DNA of 60,422 nucleotides from the NCBI RefSeq assembly GCF_004138165.1, contig NZ_RYFF01000035.1:1-60422 (forward strand). The letters are read 5' to 3'. The translations under genes were made by a program, and so were the position numbers. Positions 1 through 8,354 of this stretch are shown here, piece by piece. This DNA is from Candidatus Chloroploca sp. Khr17 (GTDB taxonomy: Bacteria; Chloroflexota; Chloroflexia; Chloroflexales; Chloroflexaceae). Within the stretch, counting starts at the first letter, position 1. Each line of letters begins with the position of its first letter. The notes under the pieces are model-generated. The model was not told where the DNA came from and did no database searches. It saw only the letters and a list, made by a program, of their open reading frames with translations.

Positions 1-221
1 TTGTCAGGATGACGTGCGTCAAAGCGGAAGAAGCTGGGCGGACGGTCGTACTGGTCGACCCCGCATACACCTCGCAGCTGTGTTCGTCCTGCGGTGAACT
101 CGTGAAGAAGACGCTGCGCGACCGCACCCATTCCTGCCCGAATTGCGGGCTGGTGATGGATAGGGATCATAATGCGGCACGCAACATCCTGCATCGGGGT
201 CTCCAGTACCTTAGATCGTAG
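1..221 (+). CDS. tnpB: TnpB (IS200/IS605/IS607 OrfB) C-terminal fragment
   Basis: This is the 3' end of an RNA-guided TnpB nuclease gene; the reading frame is open to the left edge of the window, so the true start lies outside. The visible ~72 residues hold the end of the OrfB zinc ribbon, with two CxxC pairs (CSSC and CPNC) about 17 residues apart. They are followed by DRDHNAARNI, which carries the last RuvC aspartate and the conserved NxAAxNI signature. Whether the rest of the gene is intact cannot be judged from the window. TnpB proteins are dispensable for transposition and cut DNA guided by an RNA made from the element's right end, which here directly follows the stop codon. Confidence 0.9.
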   Translation, partial: VRMTCVKAEEAGRTVVLVDPAYTSQLCSSCGELVKKTLRDRTHSCPNCGLVMDRDHNAARNILHRGLQYLRS

Positions 222-283
222 CTTGATGAGTGTGGGGCGGCACACTCTGAAGCCCAGGTGCTTTAGCCCTGGGAGCCGTCACA
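222..283 (+). ncRNA. IS right end / 3' part of TnpB guide-RNA scaffold (omegaRNA)
   Basis: Two hairpins lie directly after the tnpB stop. One is a perfect 7-bp stem at 228-234/241-247. The other is a 6-bp stem at 253-258/268-273 whose loop includes CTTTAG. The block ends in GGGAGCCGTCAC at about 271-282. A CCC-loop-CTTTAGCC-GGG hairpin just before a short TCAC end is typical of IS200/IS605-group right ends and of the omegaRNA scaffold; the guide would be the host sequence beginning near 283. The exact end is inferred, because the left end is outside the window. Confidence 0.6.
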
Positions 284-1964
284 TGCGACTGATCTCGTTT
301 TTTGTTTTTGCATCCCTGGCGCGGGGCGTTCTTGTCCGTATGCGACGTGACCAGACGTTCGGTGTCTGCAAGAGGATGCGCACATCTTCGAGCCATGTGC
401 GGGTCGCGGTATAGTAGACATCGGTCACAATCACGGTGTCGAGATCCGTTGTGCTCTCGGTTTGTAGATACCAGAGTCCGGTAAGCCCGGCTGGTGCATC
501 GTGGCGACGTTGATGCCATTCTTCGGTCAGTTGCGCTGCTTCGGCGAGGCTCAGGGGCTTGACGCCAACCAGTTCGAGATCGCCACGCAACACATTGAAG
601 AATTCTGGCAATCGATGCAACTCCCACTGCTCTAGCCATTTGCCAAGTAGCGTGTAACTTCCATCGTGACGACGAGTGCGAAAGTGGATCAGTTCAAAGG
701 TGTATAAGCGTCCATTCTCTTCGTTGAGGCGCTGGCCTACCTTCACGTCGCGGATCAGCATGCGCCCGCCTGTCGTCAAGAAGTTGAGCAGGCCGATCAC
801 GCCGAGCAGCGGGCTCGTGAGCAAAACGAGGAGTAGCGCAACCAAGTTGGTCAGCGTACGCCGTAGTGAACTACGGTTGCGTTGCTTGCTTTCGACCTGA
901 CCGATGAGGAATGGATCGACTATTTCGGTCGTTACCTCTTCGACTGGATCGTTCACCGAGCCGGGTGTGACCAGTTTGTGCTCAATATGTACGAGCTGGC
1001 CGACGTAGGTATTGTTCAAGATACTACTCTGGATGATAGTAGCCTCATCGTCAATAACTACATTGCTCCCGATGATTGTTCCGAACCCGAGTTCAACCTC
1101 CCGCCCGATCCAGGTATGCTGTCCAATATAGACTGGAGGGGCGAGTTTGGCCGTCGGGTGGATCGAATGTTCGCGGCCAACCCAGATCCCGGGGGCGATC
1201 TGACGGGCGTCGAGGGAAGGATAGCGGAGCCGATCCGCCGGGCCTGTCATGGCTTCTTCAGGGGCACTGGCGGCATAGGCACTGGAGAGATAGACCTGTT
1301 GCGCTTCGTGGTAGTCACGGAAGGTCGCGAGCGGATTCCAGTACCCGGTCATCTGAAAGCCATAGATTGGTTCATTGGCCGCCAGCAGTTCGGGCAAGAG
1401 ATCGGCCACAATGTCGTAGTGCTCGTGATCAGGAATCGCCCGCAGGAGTTCAGGTTCGAGGATGATTGCTCCGGTGACTTGCAGGCCAGTCGCAGCGGCA
1501 CCGAGTTCGGTGATGCGCTGGTCGTCGTTCAGGCGTACGCGGGGGTGTTGGTCGCCAGGGCGTGGCGTATGGAGGATCGCCGTCACCTTGCCGCCGTGGG
1601 CCTGATGAAACGCCACCGCCTCGGCCAGATCGAGATCGAAGAGCGCGTCTCCCGGCAGCACCAGCGTGGTGGTTTCGAGCAAACTCCCCGCCCAGCGCAG
1701 CGAGCCTGCCGACCCCCAGGCTTTGCGTTGCGTCACATACTTGATGTCAAAGCCCCAACGTCTTCCGCCGCCCACATACGCCGCAATTTGGCCCCCACGT
1801 TCGTACAGACTGATCAAGACATCTGGACAACCATAACGACCGAGAATTTCGAGCGTGGTGGCAAGCACAGGGCGATCAATGAGCGGGAGGAGGGCTGCTG
1901 GCATCGTTGCGGTGAGCGGCCCCAGCTTTGGCTGCTCATCGGTTGCGAGAATGAGTACTTGCAT
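279..1964 (-). CDS. Sugar nucleotidyltransferase / hexapeptide / bacterial sugar transferase fusion
   Basis: A 561-residue protein with three joined parts. Residues 1-240 resemble an NTP_transferase (GlmU/RfbA-like) domain with a degenerate start motif. Residues about 258-345 form left-handed beta-helix hexapeptide turns. A hydrophobic segment near 375-400 leads into a bacterial sugar transferase (polyprenyl-phosphate glycosyl-1-phosphate transferase) domain with the RLPEFFNVLRGDLELVG motif. A role in making or priming a polysaccharide repeat unit is likely. It follows a second sugar transferase gene on the same strand after a 39-bp gap that contains a terminator-like hairpin. Its stop codon (279-281) falls inside the presumed right end of the IS, so the last few residues may be replaced or truncated by the insertion. 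The ribosome binding site is weak. Confidence 0.8.
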   Translation of the reverse strand: MQVLILATDEQPKLGPLTATMPAALLPLIDRPVLATTLEILGRYGCPDVLISLYERGGQIAAYVGGGRRWGFDIKYVTQRKAWGSAGSLRWAGSLLETTTLVLPGDALFDLDLAEAVAFHQAHGGKVTAILHTPRPGDQHPRVRLNDDQRITELGAAATGLQVTGAIILEPELLRAIPDHEHYDIVADLLPELLAANEPIYGFQMTGYWNPLATFRDYHEAQQVYLSSAYAASAPEEAMTGPADRLRYPSLDARQIAPGIWVGREHSIHPTAKLAPPVYIGQHTWIGREVELGFGTIIGSNVVIDDEATIIQSSILNNTYVGQLVHIEHKLVTPGSVNDPVEEVTTEIVDPFLIGQVESKQRNRSSLRRTLTNLVALLLVLLTSPLLGVIGLLNFLTTGGRMLIRDVKVGQRLNEENGRLYTFELIHFRTRRHDGSYTLLGKWLEQWELHRLPEFFNVLRGDLELVGVKPLSLAEAAQLTEEWHQRRHDAPAGLTGLWYLQTESTTDLDTVIVTDVYYTATRTWLEDVRILLQTPNVWSRRIRTRTPRARDAKTKNEISRM

Positions 1965-1988
1965 AAGAACGCTTATCGTCCGATCTCA

Positions 1989-2005
1989 AAAAAGGCCTCG
2001 GGCCT
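1989..2005 (-). terminator. Small intrinsic terminator or attenuator between two sugar transferase genes
   Basis: Read on the minus strand, AGGCC-CGA-GGCCT is followed by a run of six T. The stem overlaps the stop codon of the upstream sugar transferase gene. It may end or attenuate transcription before the fusion gene at 279-1964. The stem is only 5 bp, so efficiency is uncertain. Confidence 0.5.
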
Positions 2006-2732
2006 AATAGGCTCCACGACTAAAGATCACGGCGGGGATTGTGCGCGTCAGAATCTCGATATCTTTCCAGAGGCTCTGCTCGACAATATACTGGAGATCA
2101 AGCTCAACCCAGCGTTTAAAATCGAGATTGCTCCGCCCTGAGACTTGTTGCAGACCGGTGATGCCGGGTATTGCATTGAGGCGCCCAAGTTGTTCATAGC
2201 TATAGCGTGCCACCTCACTGGGAATCGCGGGTCGTGGCCCGACCAGGCTCATTTCGCCTTTCAAGACATTGAAGAGTTGCGGTAGTTCATCAATACTAAG
2301 TTTACGAATAACCTTGCCCACACGGGTAATGCGAGGATCATCTTTCATCTTGAAGACCGGGCCATCCGCCTCGTTTTTCGCCAGTAACTCGGCTTTGCGA
2401 CGCTCGGCATCAACATACATCGAGCGAAACTTATAGCAGCCAAAGGTTTCGCCATCTTTGCCCACCCGTTCCTGCTGAAAGATGACCGGCCCTGGCGAGT
2501 CGAGCTTGATCGCAACGACTGTACCAATCATGAGGGGGGCCGTGGCAACAATGGCCGCACTGGCAAGCGAGACATCGAGCGCACGCTTCAGGTTCCGCAC
2601 CACTTTCGTGCGGATTGACCACACGAGCATGCGTGCGCGTAACCGCTGGTTGGCGCGCGAACGCTCAAAGCGTCGCTCGGCGAAGATCGCGACCATCCGG
2701 GCTGTCTTGGGGTCATCTGGTGGCTGAGCCAT
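2004..2732 (-). CDS. Undecaprenyl-phosphate sugar phosphotransferase (WcaJ/PglC-type)
   Basis: A 242-residue bacterial sugar transferase. A basic N-terminus precedes a single hydrophobic segment (about 52-77). The family core follows: DSPGPVIFQQERVG, YKFRSM, then LSIDELPQLFNVLKGEMSLVGPRPA with the catalytic acidic pair, and the PGITGLQQVSGR motif. This family transfers a sugar-1-phosphate to undecaprenyl phosphate at the inner face of the membrane, the first step of exopolysaccharide or O-unit assembly. AAGGAG lies 10 nt before the ATG. It is short compared with WbaP/WcaJ because it lacks the N-terminal multi-spanning region. It is divergent from the Wzz-flippase-polymerase block. Confidence 0.9.
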   Translation of the reverse strand: MAQPPDDPKTARMVAIFAERRFERSRANQRLRARMLVWSIRTKVVRNLKRALDVSLASAAIVATAPLMIGTVVAIKLDSPGPVIFQQERVGKDGETFGCYKFRSMYVDAERRKAELLAKNEADGPVFKMKDDPRITRVGKVIRKLSIDELPQLFNVLKGEMSLVGPRPAIPSEVARYSYEQLGRLNAIPGITGLQQVSGRSNLDFKRWVELDLQYIVEQSLWKDIEILTRTIPAVIFSRGAY

Positions 2733-3216
2733 CGCTTCTTACTCCTTTGAAATGCACGCATGGCAGGTTATCGGTACTATGTCCCACTCTACTTTACCTG
2801 AAATTTTAAACTATTTCCTTACATCTTGGCAATCTGCAGATGAAGATTACTTCACGTGCTTAGTGCTGATTCCTTCTGGATAGCGCCTTGAGGGGTGATG
2901 GGAAGGATGGTTAGATGGTTAAGGATGGTTTTGGTGGGCCTCTCTGCTCTCTCTGCGTCTCTCTCTGTCGCCAGAACTCCTTCGTTGGACTGGTTTTCTG
3001 AGGCTATAGTATCACCTTTTGTTCATTCAGGATAGCCCGACTGCCATCACCAATGACAGAGATGTCAGCCTCAGGTGTGGTATGCTACCATCACAAGCAG
3101 AGTCGCATTATCGCGTGGCATTGTCCATGCATTCACTGTGTGCTGTCTGGTTATACCTATCTGGTATGCTCTTTACAAGAGGCAATGCAGCTTGAGGTTA
3201 GGCAAAGGATACGAGC
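2733..3216. other. Divergent intergenic region of the polysaccharide locus
   Basis: A 484-bp gap between divergently transcribed genes. It contains three GATGGTT copies at about 2907-2933, followed by a CTCTCTG-rich pyrimidine stretch (about 2940-2970). No convincing gene is present. A possible extended -10 (TGG-TATGCT, 3162-3170) lies 46 bp before the Wzz-like start, but no good -35 accompanies it. Confidence 0.4.
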
Positions 3217-4281
3217 ATGTCGCGCCGGTTTATCTTGCGTTTTATCGAAACATTGTTGCGTCATCGCTGGTTGCATCTCTTGCCTGTGGTGGGCCTGACG
3301 CTGCTGGCAATCCCGTTCTTACTGACACCGGTCTATATCTCGCACGCCACGATTTATCTGCAGCGTGATAATCTGCTTGAAACCCTGACGGCCATTCGGC
3401 TTCGTGATACGGCCTTTGGTGGCGTCACCGTGGTGAGCCTGGCCCAGATCACGGCCAGCGAGTTTCAGGCCCTGGCTTCAACCGAGGCGTTTGCTTCCGC
3501 CGTTATCGCCGAGACGGATCTCCGCGATCAGTTGAATGGTTCCTCTCGTGAGGTTGAGCAGGTGCTTACTCTCTACCGTGAGTCACTTACGGTCGCGGTC
3601 CCGGCTGATAATCTGATCCGGTTGGAGCTTGAGGCTGAGCGTCCTGAACTGGCCTATCAATTGGCGATGGCAACCCTTAATGCGTACCGTGCCTGGAATA
3701 TCAATCGGAGCATTGTTGAGGGCCAGATTGCCCAAACCTTTTTTGCCGAACTGATCGAACCCTATCAGCGGGATCTTGCTGAGGCGCGTGATGCCCAGCG
3801 GCGCTATCTTGAACTCTATCCCGATCCTGCCGTCGGCAATCGCCCCGTCGAAGAAGTGCTCGAATTGACTCGCTTGCAGAACGAGGTGACGCTGCTCGAA
3901 CAGCGCTTGCAGGACATCCAGGATAAAGCCGAACAGGCGCGCCTGGCTGAACTGCAAACCGATCGCGATATTGATCAGACCTACCGGATTATTGATCTTC
4001 CCGTTGTTCCTCCAGCGCCAGAACCAATTGTCGCACGTCTGGTGTTGGCAACCATCTTTCCGCTCGCTGGTCTGCTCGTGATGATGATATTTGTCTTCGC
4101 ACGGATGGCCTTTGATCGCACGTTGCTCTTCCGGATCGACGTATATGAAGAATTGGCGTTACCCGTACTCACCGAGGTTCCTCCGGCGCGTCAGCATCTG
4201 GTACCCGCGCCGCACAGCAGAGGGCGTACCGCCCCATCAACACCAATTGATGACCCATTCACCAGAACCGCTACTTCCTGA
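3217..4281 (+). CDS. Wzz-like polysaccharide chain-length / co-polymerase membrane protein (copy 1)
   Basis: A 354-residue protein with a transmembrane segment near each end (about 20-38 and 268-290). A long extracytoplasmic part between them includes a coiled-coil-rich stretch (about 180-250), the usual layout of Wzz/PCP proteins. It lacks a fused kinase domain; the CpsD-like gene lies two genes downstream. The motif YPDPAVGNRPVEEVLELTRLQ is also found, with small changes, in the paralogue at 12897. A conserved Pro-rich segment precedes the second membrane helix, as in other PCPs. It likely controls chain length of the exported polysaccharide together with the Wzy-like protein. Confidence 0.8.
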   Translation: MSRRFILRFIETLLRHRWLHLLPVVGLTLLAIPFLLTPVYISHATIYLQRDNLLETLTAIRLRDTAFGGVTVVSLAQITASEFQALASTEAFASAVIAETDLRDQLNGSSREVEQVLTLYRESLTVAVPADNLIRLELEAERPELAYQLAMATLNAYRAWNINRSIVEGQIAQTFFAELIEPYQRDLAEARDAQRRYLELYPDPAVGNRPVEEVLELTRLQNEVTLLEQRLQDIQDKAEQARLAELQTDRDIDQTYRIIDLPVVPPAPEPIVARLVLATIFPLAGLLVMMIFVFARMAFDRTLLFRIDVYEELALPVLTEVPPARQHLVPAPHSRGRTAPSTPIDDPFTRTATS

Positions 4282-4300
4282 GCTATAAGGTAGTTTCTCC

Positions 4301-5785
4301 ATGTCGCACTCCAAGGAAGTCATCTTCAAAAATGCCCGGGTCATGCTTGCATCACAGTTGATCACCTGGATGCTCACCCTCGTCTTTTCGATCATCATGC
4401 GGCGTTTTCTTGGGCCGGAAGGTTCAGGGCATATCGTGATCGCGATGTCGATCTGGTCCATTCTGGGGGTCTTTATTGGCTTTGGGATGGATATCCTCCT
4501 CGCGAAAGAGATTGCCCGTGATCGTGAGCGTGCCGCCGAGTTGCTTGGCACCTCCTATTTCATCAGATTTGTCTTTTACGTGATCAGTGTGACTCTCGTC
4601 TATTGGTACAGTGTTGCTCTCAACTTTACGCCTGAAGTTAGGCTGTTGATCCAGGTAGTTGGGATGATGGCCTTCCTGTTTCAGCTCTCCAGCGCCAGTT
4701 CAGCGGCCCTCCAGGGGCTTGAGACGATGGAGTATATCTCGCTGTCAGAGATTGTCAGCAAGTTTGCCCATATGGTCTTGGGCATCACTGTGCTCATGCT
4801 CGGTTTTCGTGAACTGGCCGTGGCGATTGTGATGACGACCACTGGTCTGTTGATGTTTCTGATGCAAGCCTATTTTCTCTATCGCTACCATCATTTAACG
4901 CCGCGGGTGCGCCTGGCGGCGAGCCGTACGATTTTGACGATGAGTCTGCCCTATGTTGCCACCATTTTTGGCATGGTTGCCTATGATGAACTGTCAATCC
5001 AGACACTCTCCATCCAATTGGATGCCACCGAGGTAGGGTGGTACGGCGCTTCGATGCAGATTTTTGGTGCATTGCTCTTTGGGGCGGTCATTTTTAATAC
5101 CGTGACGTTTCCGCCGATGGCGCGTGCCCATAAAGTTAATCCGGAAGGCATGCCTGCCCTGCTCCGTCGGAGCCTTTCCCTGATCTTGATGCTCAGTGTC
5201 CCGATTGGCTTTGGTGTTTTTGCCGTTGCTGATCAGTTTATTTATCTGCTCTTTGGGGCTGAATTTGCTCCTAGTGGTGATATTCTTCAGGTGCTCGGGT
5301 TTGTGATTATTTTCATGTATCTCAATACGCTCTTTGGACAGTATTTTGTCTCGATTGATCGGCAGCATATCTGGACGATCGTGATGATTGTGACGGCGGT
5401 GATGATCGTGCCGCTCAATTTTCTTTTTGTGCCCTGGAGCCAGCGTGTTTTTGGGATTGGCGCAATCGGCGGTGCCTTCAGTTTCCTGGTCACCCAGGCC
5501 GGCCAGGTGTTGGCCGGCTGGTTCCTCGTTCCTCGCGGAACCCTTGATGGCAAGGCAATCATCCATTCGCTCAAGGTGGTTGCGGTGGCTCTGATCATGC
5601 TCCTGTGTGTCTGGCCGTTTCGTGATCTGTTTCTCGCGCTTCCTATCTTGATCGGGGCGGTTGTCTACCCGACCTTGATTGTTCTGCTGCGGGTCATTGC
5701 TCCAGATGATTTACAGATGGTGATCGATTTTGTCCGCAGTGCATTTGTCCGCCTGCGTAAGTCTGCTGCTGATACGGTCAATTAG
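4301..5785 (+). CDS. Wzx-like polysaccharide flippase (MATE/MOP superfamily)
   Basis: A 494-residue, strongly hydrophobic protein with about 12-14 predicted membrane segments. It begins with a KNARVMLASQLITWMLTLVFSIIMRRFLGPEGSG segment typical of the oligosaccharidyl-lipid flippase group (RfbX/Polysacc_synt). The family flips undecaprenyl-linked repeat units across the cytoplasmic membrane. It lies 19 bp after the Wzz-like gene and 21 bp before the CpsD-like gene, consistent with one operon. Confidence 0.88.
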   Translation: MSHSKEVIFKNARVMLASQLITWMLTLVFSIIMRRFLGPEGSGHIVIAMSIWSILGVFIGFGMDILLAKEIARDRERAAELLGTSYFIRFVFYVISVTLVYWYSVALNFTPEVRLLIQVVGMMAFLFQLSSASSAALQGLETMEYISLSEIVSKFAHMVLGITVLMLGFRELAVAIVMTTTGLLMFLMQAYFLYRYHHLTPRVRLAASRTILTMSLPYVATIFGMVAYDELSIQTLSIQLDATEVGWYGASMQIFGALLFGAVIFNTVTFPPMARAHKVNPEGMPALLRRSLSLILMLSVPIGFGVFAVADQFIYLLFGAEFAPSGDILQVLGFVIIFMYLNTLFGQYFVSIDRQHIWTIVMIVTAVMIVPLNFLFVPWSQRVFGIGAIGGAFSFLVTQAGQVLAGWFLVPRGTLDGKAIIHSLKVVAVALIMLLCVWPFRDLFLALPILIGAVVYPTLIVLLRVIAPDDLQMVIDFVRSAFVRLRKSAADTVN

Positions 5786-5806
5786 TCAGAGAAGGGGAGA
5801 TCGTCT

Positions 5807-6604
5807 ATGTTGTCGCGACGTAAAGAGCGTATGCCAGTCGATGGTGCCGAATATGAACTGATGTTGAGTACGGCTGATGGCAAAGGTATGCTCGCCTTCT
5901 CTGGAGAAGTAGTGACGAGTATGCGGCGCATGTTGACGACGCTGATGTATCAGTCCACGCTTCCCCGTAGCATTGCCTGTATCTCGGCGCTGCAACAAGA
6001 AGGTGTGAGCTATCTTACCCTCGCCATGGCGACAACGCTCGCCCATGATGTCGAGGCTCGCGTTTGTGCCGTAGAGGTAAACTGGTGGCATCCCGGAATG
6101 CATCAGTATCTTGCGGGGCAACCGCCAGCCCTTCGTACGGGGGGCAAACGCAAGCAGCACAAAGCTGCCGCCGCAATGGCGCCGCTGCCGGGCCCTGACG
6201 ATCCGGGCCTCGGGGCGGTCGTGCAGGGTACGCTGGCGCTCGAAAAGGCCCTTGTGCCGACCGACCGCGCTAATCTGTGGCTTCTCCCGGCTGGTTTTGT
6301 GGCCCCCGATGTACGTTCCGCTATTGCCCGTAGTAGTGAACTCAAAGCGGTGTTTGCCTCGCTGGCCGAACAGTTCGATTATCTGTTCATTGATGTGCCG
6401 GCTGTGGCGACGAGTAGTGATACGCTCGCGTTGACCTCCCTGGCCGAGGCGGCCTGTGTGGTGGTGCGCCATGGCGTGACCCCGATCAATACGGTCAAGC
6501 GTGCCCTTGATGAGGTTAAGCATATGCCCGTGCTCGGTGTGGTCTTGAATCAAGTCAATCTGTCCACCCCTGATTGGATTTTGAGCCTCTTGCCGCAGGA
6601 GTAG
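5807..6604 (+). CDS. CpsD/CapB-like P-loop protein with degenerate Walker A
   Basis: A 265-residue protein that aligns along its length with the cytoplasmic BY-kinase/ParA-like partner of Wzz proteins. At the Walker A position it reads SALQQEGVSY (residues 60-69), so the expected GK[ST] lysine is a valine. The Walker A' region reads VEVNWWHP instead of an IDAD-type motif. The Walker B segment FDYLFIDVP (190-198) is kept. No tyrosine-rich C-terminal tail is present. It probably does not bind or hydrolyse ATP in the normal way and may be a regulatory pseudokinase of polysaccharide export. The start is supported by an AAGGGGAG sequence and the operon position. Confidence 0.75.
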   Translation: MLSRRKERMPVDGAEYELMLSTADGKGMLAFSGEVVTSMRRMLTTLMYQSTLPRSIACISALQQEGVSYLTLAMATTLAHDVEARVCAVEVNWWHPGMHQYLAGQPPALRTGGKRKQHKAAAAMAPLPGPDDPGLGAVVQGTLALEKALVPTDRANLWLLPAGFVAPDVRSAIARSSELKAVFASLAEQFDYLFIDVPAVATSSDTLALTSLAEAACVVVRHGVTPINTVKRALDEVKHMPVLGVVLNQVNLSTPDWILSLLPQE

Positions 6605-6608
6605 ATGC

Positions 6609-6743
6609 ATGACGCAGTTTATTGTCTTGATGCTCATTTTTAGTGTGCTCGGCATTCTTTTACGCAAGAAGCCCTTTATCTATACCCAACTTGTGCTCGC
6701 GTTGATCATTGTGCTCTTTATGGTTCGTTTATATTTTTTTTAA
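6609..6743 (+). CDS. Small 44-residue membrane peptide of the EPS operon
   Basis: A short open frame starting ATG at 6609 and ending TAA at 6741-6743. It encodes two closely spaced hydrophobic stretches separated by LLRKKPF, i.e. a possible helical-hairpin membrane peptide. It lies 4 bp after the CpsD-like stop, and its TAA shares its last A with the ATG of the next gene, so translational coupling is likely. No family recognised. The tight packing and continuous hydrophobic reading support it being real; an upstream ATG at 6605 is out of frame. Confidence 0.6.
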   Translation: MTQFIVLMLIFSVLGILLRKKPFIYTQLVLALIIVLFMVRLYFF

Positions 6744-8341
6744 TGCGTATGACTCAGCATAATCCATCTGTTGCGTTGCCGACGACGATGCCGTTGATGC
6801 AGCGTATTTCGACCCTTGGACAACAACTCGCCTATGCGCGACGCAAGCATGTGCTTTTGTCGCTGGCAGGGCTTGGCTTTAGTCTGCTGGTTGCCCTGGC
6901 TTTCTTTCTCCTTGGGCCTGGGCCGGCGGCCCTGGCCTGGCTTATCTTTATGATCGTCGTGGGCACCATTTTCTATAACCCGCGCTATGGAATCTATCTG
7001 ATCGTTGGCTTTACGGTGGCCGCAGATGGGGTGCTGCTGCCGTGGTACCCGATGAGTAAAAATCTCTCGAGTCCCGAATCGATCATGTATCTTGGTCGGA
7101 TTGCCAGCTTTAGCCCCCTCGAGATCTTGCTCGCGTTGCTGATGCTCAGCTGGTTTCTGCGTTTGCTCGCAACCCGGCGTTTTACTGTACCCTTGACCCC
7201 GATCCTCTTCTGGACGCTGATCTTTGTCGCGTTTGTTGCTCTGGGCTTTGCCTATGGTATCTTTCGTAGTGGTGATACGACGATTGCGCTCTGGTCGATT
7301 CGCTCGATGTTTTACCTGCCCATCATGATCCTGATGGTGAGTCAGTATATCGAAACCCGCGAACATGTCCGTGTCCTCTTCTGGAGTGTGCTGTTTGGTC
7401 TGACTTTTAATGCGCTCTATGGCTTCTATTTTGTCGCGATACAACTCAATTGGGCTTATGCTGAGTTGAATGAAATTGCCGAGCATCCCTTATCGATTCA
7501 GTGGAATACGATCTTTTTGTTGGCGGCGATGTTGATTTTTCTGGCCCGTGCCGAGCCAGTGACCCGCCCGATGCTCTGGTATACGCTCTTGCTCTTGCCG
7601 TTCATGCTGGTTGCGTATGTTGGCAATCAACGTCGTGCCGGCTATCTTGCCCTGGCTGTTGCGCTCATCGTCTTTGCGCTGTTGCTCTTCTGGTTTCATC
7701 GTCGCATCTTTCTGATCTTTGTCTTGCTTCCTGGCTTGCTCTTTGGCCTCTATCTCGTTGCGTTCTGGAATGTTCAGTCGGCACCAGGTGCTGTGGCGCA
7801 GATGATCCGGGCCGAGGTTGATCCTCCCCCCGAAACTCGCGACTCTTCGTCAAACCTTTATCGCGATCTTGAGAATGCGAATCTCTTGTATACGATCCGT
7901 CAGGCTCCGTTGCTGGGGATCGGTTTTGGCCATGCGTTCTATAAGCCTTTTCCTATGGCTGATATTAGCTTTTTTATCTGGGCTGATTATATTCCCCATA
8001 ATTCGATCCTCTGGATCTGGGTGCAGACGGGCCTGGGCGGTTTTTTTGCCATGATGATGTTGATTGGCGTCTCGCTTGCGCTGGGGGTACGCCGTTTATT
8101 TCAAGCACCACCTGGTGAGATGCGTGCCTTTGCTTTTGTTGCCTTTAGTTATGTGCTGATGCATGTGCTCTTTACCTACCTTGATATAGCCTGGCAGCCT
8201 CAGAGTATGGTCTATCTGGGGGCAATGCTCGGCTTGATCAGTGTGTTTGATCGCATTGTTGCGCATCCCGTTGTGGTGCCACCGCAACGCTGGCCTTGGC
8301 AACCGGTGCCTCTGCCTCCCCCTGGCCTCCAGCAACTTTGA
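6743..8341 (+). CDS. O-antigen polymerase/ligase-like membrane protein (Wzy/WaaL family)
   Basis: A 532-residue polytopic protein with about 11-12 membrane segments and a large extracytoplasmic loop in the C-terminal half (about 350-410, containing a NLYRDLENANLLYTIRQAPLLGIGFGHAF-like stretch). The G(I/F)GFG-H motif and layout are those of the Wzy_C/O-antigen ligase family. It is expected to polymerise or transfer undecaprenyl-linked glycans outside the membrane. Its ATG overlaps the stop of the small membrane peptide gene by one base. Confidence 0.82.
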   Translation: MRMTQHNPSVALPTTMPLMQRISTLGQQLAYARRKHVLLSLAGLGFSLLVALAFFLLGPGPAALAWLIFMIVVGTIFYNPRYGIYLIVGFTVAADGVLLPWYPMSKNLSSPESIMYLGRIASFSPLEILLALLMLSWFLRLLATRRFTVPLTPILFWTLIFVAFVALGFAYGIFRSGDTTIALWSIRSMFYLPIMILMVSQYIETREHVRVLFWSVLFGLTFNALYGFYFVAIQLNWAYAELNEIAEHPLSIQWNTIFLLAAMLIFLARAEPVTRPMLWYTLLLLPFMLVAYVGNQRRAGYLALAVALIVFALLLFWFHRRIFLIFVLLPGLLFGLYLVAFWNVQSAPGAVAQMIRAEVDPPPETRDSSSNLYRDLENANLLYTIRQAPLLGIGFGHAFYKPFPMADISFFIWADYIPHNSILWIWVQTGLGGFFAMMMLIGVSLALGVRRLFQAPPGEMRAFAFVAFSYVLMHVLFTYLDIAWQPQSMVYLGAMLGLISVFDRIVAHPVVVPPQRWPWQPVPLPPPGLQQL

Positions 8342-8354
8342 GGTGAGGATCACG

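Noticed and set aside
882-2141. A 419-residue plus-strand open frame
   Set aside because: It lies antisense across the sugar transferase genes, which show clear family motifs on the minus strand; the plus-strand product has no recognisable pattern.
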